Assembly (NCBI GenBank): GCA_047636995.1
Contig: JBLIGQ010000003.1
Coordinates: 56,139-120,138, forward strand
Length of the DNA stretch: 64,000 bases
Source of the DNA: JAQWQB01 sp047636995
GTDB lineage: Bacteria > Bacteroidota > Bacteroidia > Flavobacteriales_D > Sanyastnellaceae
Direction: 5' to 3'
Below the pieces are notes generated by a model. It was not told where the DNA came from. It saw nothing but the letters and a program-made list of their open reading frames with translations, and ran no database searches. How positions within the stretch are numbered: position 1 is the stretch's first letter; the number at the start of each line of letters is the position of its first letter. Shown one piece after another: positions 59,520 to 64,000 of the stretch. The position numbers and the translations under genes were made by a program.

Positions 59520-61802
59520 ATGAAAAAAATACTATTCCTATTGGCATTTATGCCTTTCGCATTGCAGGCGCAAGAAACTTCTGTTGCAGCTGGTAGCTAT
59601 ACCGGTTGTGGAGGATTCCTTGTTGACTCTGGATTGAGTGCTGCAGATTATGGAGCAAACGAGAACCATACCATTACCATTTGTGCCGAAGCCCCAGAAG
59701 AGGTAATCAACCTCTACTTTAACCTATTCTTTTTAGGAGCAGGTGATGAACTTTCAATTTACGATGGTCCAGATACAGATTCACCATTGATTGGAACTTA
59801 TATCGGTTTCGAACTTCAAGCTCAAGACGTTTACAATAGTATAGACAACACTAGTGGTTGCTTAACCGTGGTATTCACTTCTGATGCCACTGAAATGGGG
59901 AATTTCGTCGCTGAAATGAGCTGCGGATATCCTTGTGAACGTCCATTCGCTATTGTTGAAACAAGTGAAATCGAACCGATTCGCATTTGTCCAGGAGAAG
60001 AAATCTCATTTGATAGTTCTCCTTCTACAGTAGCTGAAGGATTTGAATTGATCTCTTGGGATTGGGATTTTGGCGATGGAAATACCAACGATACAGACGG
60101 GTCTGAAACAAGTCACTCTTATGAATTCCCAGGAGCATATAAGGTGCAACTCGGGTTAACTGATGACAACGAGTGTGAAAACAACAACCTAGCTGATGTG
60201 CTGATTCTTGTATCTACAGATCCTGATTTCAGTGGAACAACTGAAGATGTTGAGATCTGTGTGGGACAAGAGCTTCCATTGAATGGTGTTGTAACCGGAG
60301 TGATATGGGACGGAACACCGAATGTTGATCTTGGAGGTGAGTTATTCATTCCAGATGATCAAGACCAATGTTTTGAAAGTGGGATCACATTCACGCAGTT
60401 TTTACCAAATGCAGTAGTGGAGTCTCCAGATGATATTGAAAACTTCTTTATCAATTTCGAACACTCTTTCATGGGAGATTTGACGATCTCATTCATCTGT
60501 CCAAACGGACAGTCAATTGCTGTTCACACGCAAGGTGGCGGTGGAACCTTCTTAGGTGAGCCAGTTGACAATGACGGAACACCACTTGCACAAGGAGTAG
60601 GATATGATTACTTCTGGTCTCCAGATGCAACAAACGGCTCATGGGCTGACGAAGCTGGATTTGGAACGCTTCCAAGTGGAACATATGCAAGTCAACAGCC
60701 ATGGACCTTACTTGAAGGCTGCCCTTTGAATGGTACTTGGACCATTGAGATTTGCGATTCTTGGGGGTCAGATAATGGATTTATCTTTGATTGGACCATT
60801 AATTTCGATCCAGACTTGTTTCCAGACCCAATTGTGTTTACTCCAATCTTCGGACAAGAGTGTGACTCAACGTTCTGGAGCGGACCTTCTATTACTGAGA
60901 CCAGCGCTAACTGCAACGATGTTGTTGTACAGCCAACTGAGCCAGGAACTGAAGTGTACATTTTCTCTGCTACCAACAACCACGGTTGTACTTATGAGCA
61001 GATTGTGAACGTAATTGCTGTACAAGGGCCTATCGCTTCAACTACAGGTTTAGAATACTGGTGTGGTAATCCAATCAACTTGACAGGTGGTATTGAGAAT
61101 CCTGAAGCGGGCACAAACTACACGTTCGAATGGTCTCCGGCAGATGCATTTTCTAATCCAAATGCTGAGAACCCATTGCTCCAGAATATGGACGAAGGAA
61201 CCGAATATACCCTCACTGTATTTCCTGCAGGGGCTCCTGAATGCGCTTCTTCTTCAGTCGTAAACGTTCAAGTTCCTGAACCTCCTGTGGTTTTTGATCC
61301 AGATGAGGTGCTCTCGTGCTTTGGACAAACAGTTTTGCTTGTAGCACCAAATCAGCCAGGTGGTTGGGATTACAATTATGCATGGACTGAGTCTGAAAAT
61401 AGTACGACTGTAATTGGCTCTAACGGCGGATTGGAAGTAACTGAACCTGGTGTTTACCAGCTAGAAGTATTCATGCTAGCTCCATGTAATTTCAGCGTTT
61501 CAGAAGAAATTGAAGTGATCTTTGAATCATGCGAGATCGGCTTTATTCCGAATGTTATTTCTCCGAATGCAGATGGGAAAAATGATTTCTTCCGTGTTGA
61601 AGGACTTGATTTCTTTGATGGAAGTACACTTGAGGTATACAACAGATGGGGTGGATTGGTCTATGAATCATTAGATTATAATAACAATTGGAGCCCAAAT
61701 GAAGACGAATTGTCTGATGGGACTTACTACTTCATCCTTGGCGTTAACTTCCCCGAGGGAATGGAAATGTTCAATGGCGAATTAACAGTTTTGAGAAACT
61801 AA
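59520..61802 (+). CDS. Large surface protein with CUB-like, PKD and P domains and T9SS type B ending
   Basis: A 760-residue exported protein; the ATG at 59520 gives a clean signal peptide (MKKILFLLAFMPFALQAQ). Order: a CUB-like domain (about 20-135, with LSIYDGPDTDSPLIG), a PKD domain (about 150-230, WDWDFGDGNTNDTDG), a proprotein-convertase P-like domain (about 265-440) and further Ig-like sequence. The final 85 residues, IPNVISPNADGKNDFF to GELTVLRN, are the gliding-motility-type (CHU_C) sorting domain, T9SS type B. Its usual neighbour, a PorP/SprF gene, is not next to it. Adhesion is likely but unproven. Confidence 0.92.
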   Translation: MKKILFLLAFMPFALQAQETSVAAGSYTGCGGFLVDSGLSAADYGANENHTITICAEAPEEVINLYFNLFFLGAGDELSIYDGPDTDSPLIGTYIGFELQAQDVYNSIDNTSGCLTVVFTSDATEMGNFVAEMSCGYPCERPFAIVETSEIEPIRICPGEEISFDSSPSTVAEGFELISWDWDFGDGNTNDTDGSETSHSYEFPGAYKVQLGLTDDNECENNNLADVLILVSTDPDFSGTTEDVEICVGQELPLNGVVTGVIWDGTPNVDLGGELFIPDDQDQCFESGITFTQFLPNAVVESPDDIENFFINFEHSFMGDLTISFICPNGQSIAVHTQGGGGTFLGEPVDNDGTPLAQGVGYDYFWSPDATNGSWADEAGFGTLPSGTYASQQPWTLLEGCPLNGTWTIEICDSWGSDNGFIFDWTINFDPDLFPDPIVFTPIFGQECDSTFWSGPSITETSANCNDVVVQPTEPGTEVYIFSATNNHGCTYEQIVNVIAVQGPIASTTGLEYWCGNPINLTGGIENPEAGTNYTFEWSPADAFSNPNAENPLLQNMDEGTEYTLTVFPAGAPECASSSVVNVQVPEPPVVFDPDEVLSCFGQTVLLVAPNQPGGWDYNYAWTESENSTTVIGSNGGLEVTEPGVYQLEVFMLAPCNFSVSEEIEVIFESCEIGFIPNVISPNADGKNDFFRVEGLDFFDGSTLEVYNRWGGLVYESLDYNNNWSPNEDELSDGTYYFILGVNFPEGMEMFNGELTVLRN

Positions 61803-61828
61803 AACGTTTCTCGAATTCTGCCTGTTTG

Positions 61829-61856
61829 AAAGGGCCACCGAAAGGTGGCCCTTTTT
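61829..61856 (+). terminator. Terminator after the type B surface protein
   Basis: AGGGCCACC at 61831-61839 pairs perfectly with GGTGGCCCT at 61844-61852 around a GAAA tetraloop, followed by five T. Confidence 0.93.
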
Positions 61857-62008
61857 GAGTCTAGAGTCTAGAGTTTAGAGTTTTGCGTCTTGAGTTTAGA
61901 GTTTTGCGTCTTGAGTTTAGAGTTTAGTGTCTTGAGCTTTGTGTCAAGAGTTTAGACTCCCTACTCCAAACTCCCTACTCCAAACTCTAAACTCTTTACT
62001 CTAAACTG
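61857..62008. repeat. Imperfect tandem and inverted repeats of GAGTTTAGAGT
   Basis: The left part repeats GAGTCTAGAGT, GAGTTTAGAGT and GTTTTGCGTCTT several times; the right part repeats the complement (ACTCCAAACTC, ACTCTAAACTC). The two arms could form one long hairpin. It ends 9 nt before the helicase -7 box. Confidence 0.85.
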
Positions 62009-62016
62009 TTTGATAG

Positions 62017-62024
62017 TATATTTG
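62017..62024 (+). promoter_or_regulatory. -7 box abutting the helicase start
   Basis: TATATTTG ends 4 nt before ATG 62029 (CCGC between), again predicting a leaderless mRNA. Confidence 0.55.
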
Positions 62025-62028
62025 CCGC

Positions 62029-63912
62029 ATGAATTACAAGGACGCCCCAGAGGAACTAGGAAAGCTTGCCGTGCTGCTCCAATTGGAGAAGAAAGTGGAA
62101 GAAGATCGGTTGAAGTCTATTCTTGCAAACCGTCCGATCAAAGAGCGAAAAGCCGAAGGACTGACCTGGTACCCTGTTCAAGTTGTAGAAATGGGCTTCC
62201 TTTCTAGCGGACAGCCGCATGTAACAGTTGAAAGAACTAAAGGAGACTATCCTGCGCACCAATTTCAATCAGGCAGCCCCGTTTTTCTGTACCGCGCAAA
62301 CAATGAGGGGGAAAGGTACAAGGCCATTCTTATTGCGTATTCAGATTTTCATTTGAAACTGAGCCTTCAGGAAGAAGATTTGCCAGATGGCTTGCGGGAA
62401 GATTCATGGGTTGTAGAATCGAGGTTTGATGACCGCGCATTCTTTGAAATGGAACGTGCGCTGAACGTAGCCATCAATTTAGAAAAGGGAGATCAGAAGC
62501 ATTTACGCGATGTCATCCTTGGGTACAAAAATCCGTCTGAACCATTGCCAAATGAGGGTTGGAAAGTGTCTCAAGCCTTAAATGCTTCCCAAACAGAGGC
62601 CGTGATCAATGCCCTTACTGCTGCTGAAGTGGCTGTTGTACACGGACCTCCAGGAACAGGTAAAACAACTACACTCGTAGAAATTGTTCGTCTAGAAGCA
62701 AAAACGAAATCGCCCATCTTGGTTTGCGCTCCCAGCAACGCAGCAGTAGATCACCTCACCGCCCAACTGGGAATGAAAGGATTGAAAGTGGTTCGCCTTG
62801 GGCATCCAGCGAGATTGAGTGATGAGGTCATGGTGCATGCCCTGGACACCCATTTAGACAAAATGCCAGAAATGAAAACGGCGAAAGATTTGCGTAAAAG
62901 AGCTGCTGACGCGAAAGATGCAGCCGGTAAATTCAAGCGTTCTTTTGGTGCCGAAGACCGTGTTGAGCGGAAATCCAATAGGGAAGAGGCAAGGGCCATG
63001 TTCAAAGAAGCTAGAGAGCTTGAGCGTTGGGCTGAACAGAAACTTATTGGTGAAGCGGATGCTGTTACTTGCACGCTTGTAGGCGCTTCTGATGTGAGAA
63101 TTAGGGCGAAGGAGTTTGAGCTGTGCATCATTGATGAGGCAGGACAGTCACTTGAACCTTCTACATGGATTCCCATTCTTAAAACGAAAAAACTAATACT
63201 TGCTGGAGATCCGCACCAACTTTCCCCAACGGTGAAATCAGAGCAAGCAGCAAAAAAAGGACTGAGCACTACCATCCTTGACAAGGTCATAGAACGCACC
63301 CATACTTCAGTCTTGCTGAAGGAACAATACCGCATGAATGCTCAAATCATGTCGTACTCGAATACGTATTTCTATGAAAACGAGCTCATTGCACATGCTA
63401 CTGTTGTAGACCAAACCCTTGGGCCTGATGAACTCGCTATTGAGTTCATTGACACTGCCGGCTGCGGTTATGAAGAAGAGTTTGAAACTGAAGGTTCCAG
63501 TAAAAGGAATCCAGAAGAAGCAAGGTTGATCATGCGTCACTATGAACAGTTGAAAGACAAATTTGGAGGTGAAATCAAATCTGTAGGGATGATTACCCCT
63601 TACCGCGCCCAGTTAGATGTAATCAGAGAGTTGACAAATACATTTCCTGAAATTACCGTGCAAACCGTTGACGGATTCCAAGGGCAAGAGCGCGATGTGA
63701 TTTACATTTCCTTAGTGCGAAGCAACACCTCAGGTCAATTAGGGTTTCTTACAGATTACAGGAGAATGAATGTGGCCATGACCCGCGCCATGCGAAAGCT
63801 TGTAGTTGTGGGGGACTCCGCCACACTCGGTAATGATCCATTCTTCAGCGGCTTCTTAGAGTATATTGAAGATATCAATGCCTACCGCTCTGCTTGGGAA
63901 TGGATGGAGTAG
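62029..63912 (+). CDS. SF1B DNA/RNA helicase, IGHMBP2/Upf1-like
   Basis: A 627-residue helicase. The N-terminal beta-barrel region (1-150) carries LTWYPVQVVEMGFLSSGQPHV. Motifs: Q-like LNASQTEAV, I GPPGTGKTTT (from residue 206), Ia VCAPSNAAVDHL, II IIDEAGQS (near 368), III LAGDPHQLSPTV, IV LLKEQYRMN, V VQTVDGFQGQERDVIYISLVRS and VI RRMNVAMTRAM. The helical insertion near residues 285-340 is the 1B/1C region. The family includes human SMUBP2; in bacteria its substrate is unknown. It could act on RNA or DNA. Confidence 0.95.
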   Translation: MNYKDAPEELGKLAVLLQLEKKVEEDRLKSILANRPIKERKAEGLTWYPVQVVEMGFLSSGQPHVTVERTKGDYPAHQFQSGSPVFLYRANNEGERYKAILIAYSDFHLKLSLQEEDLPDGLREDSWVVESRFDDRAFFEMERALNVAINLEKGDQKHLRDVILGYKNPSEPLPNEGWKVSQALNASQTEAVINALTAAEVAVVHGPPGTGKTTTLVEIVRLEAKTKSPILVCAPSNAAVDHLTAQLGMKGLKVVRLGHPARLSDEVMVHALDTHLDKMPEMKTAKDLRKRAADAKDAAGKFKRSFGAEDRVERKSNREEARAMFKEARELERWAEQKLIGEADAVTCTLVGASDVRIRAKEFELCIIDEAGQSLEPSTWIPILKTKKLILAGDPHQLSPTVKSEQAAKKGLSTTILDKVIERTHTSVLLKEQYRMNAQIMSYSNTYFYENELIAHATVVDQTLGPDELAIEFIDTAGCGYEEEFETEGSSKRNPEEARLIMRHYEQLKDKFGGEIKSVGMITPYRAQLDVIRELTNTFPEITVQTVDGFQGQERDVIYISLVRSNTSGQLGFLTDYRRMNVAMTRAMRKLVVVGDSATLGNDPFFSGFLEYIEDINAYRSAWEWME

Positions 63913-63980
63913 GGAGGCGAGGTTCGAAATCGAAATGGTGAATGGAAGGGCAACGTCACCGTTCATTGGACTACATGTAG

Positions 63981-63999
63981 CCACGAGCTTCGCTCGTGG
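63981..63999. repeat. REP-like palindrome at the window end
   Basis: CCACGAGC at 63981-63988 and GCTCGTGG at 63992-63999 with loop TTC. It has the same arms as the palindrome at 56869 and is preceded by GTAG, as the others are followed by CTAC. It follows the helicase gene by 69 nt. Confidence 0.8.
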
Positions 64000-64000
64000 T

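Noticed and set aside
61857..62008. CRISPR array
   Set aside because: Units are 10-12 nt without spacers of constant length, and no cas genes are in the window.

Overview
The window is about 64 kb of chromosome from a member of the Bacteroidota, most likely the order Flavobacteriales. Four things point there: type IX secretion sorting domains of both type A and type B on several secreted proteins; housekeeping promoters built on a TAnnTTTG -7 box rather than TATAAT; the rpsU-xerC-hpf gene order; and small families typical of the phylum (DUF4252, DUF983, MORN/YwqK repeats, HhH and CHU_C-type C termini). Base composition is moderately AT-rich. Genus cannot be fixed from the sequence.

Layout. 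1-4.0 kb: HhH protein (cut by the window edge), apt, an acyl-CoA dehydrogenase, then rpsU-xerC-hpf. 4.1-17.3 kb: the core expression cluster, with tRNA-Thr(TGT), -Tyr(GTA), -Gly(TCC), -Thr(GGT), tuf, tRNA-Trp(CCA), secE, nusG, rplK-rplA-rplJ-rplL, rpoB and rpoC. 17.4-34.7 kb: metabolic, repair and surface genes, including an LpxL-like acyltransferase, rarA, an overlapping MORN-protein/lipoprotein/subtilase operon, mdh, an MGMT, a large FG-GAP protein, a fasciclin lipoprotein, pckA and rsmE. 34.7-40.9 kb: a DUF4359-like protein, a GH20 hexosaminidase lipoprotein, a response regulator, an enoyl-CoA hydratase, a hydrolase split by an in-frame stop, and an RluA-type pseudouridine synthase.

40.9-42.6 kb is a gene graveyard: a frameshifted coiled-coil gene, an XRE-like fragment and one copy of a dispersed element. 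42.6-51.6 kb holds smpB-bioA-ketosynthase, pyrD, an MBL hydrolase, purB and an MsbA-like ABC exporter. 51.6-52.6 kb is a second decayed patch with an inverted copy of the dispersed element and a possible structured RNA. 52.7-64 kb carries a DUF4252-T9SS protein, DUF983, DAHP synthase/chorismate mutase, two rhodaneses, palindromic REP-like repeats, tRNA-Leu(GAG) and tRNA-Lys(TTT), a GNAT-like protein, a T9SS type B surface protein and an IGHMBP2-like helicase.

No phage, intact insertion sequence, CRISPR array, rRNA or obvious defence system is visible. The most interesting signals are regulatory and evolutionary. At least six genes have a -7 box only 4-6 nt from the start codon, predicting leaderless or nearly leaderless mRNAs. 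A promoter sits inside a terminator ahead of the tRNA-tuf operon. A hydrolase with all catalytic residues is interrupted by one TGA. An inverted pair of decayed repeats flanks about 10 kb of core genes. A REP-like palindrome occurs three times near the right end.
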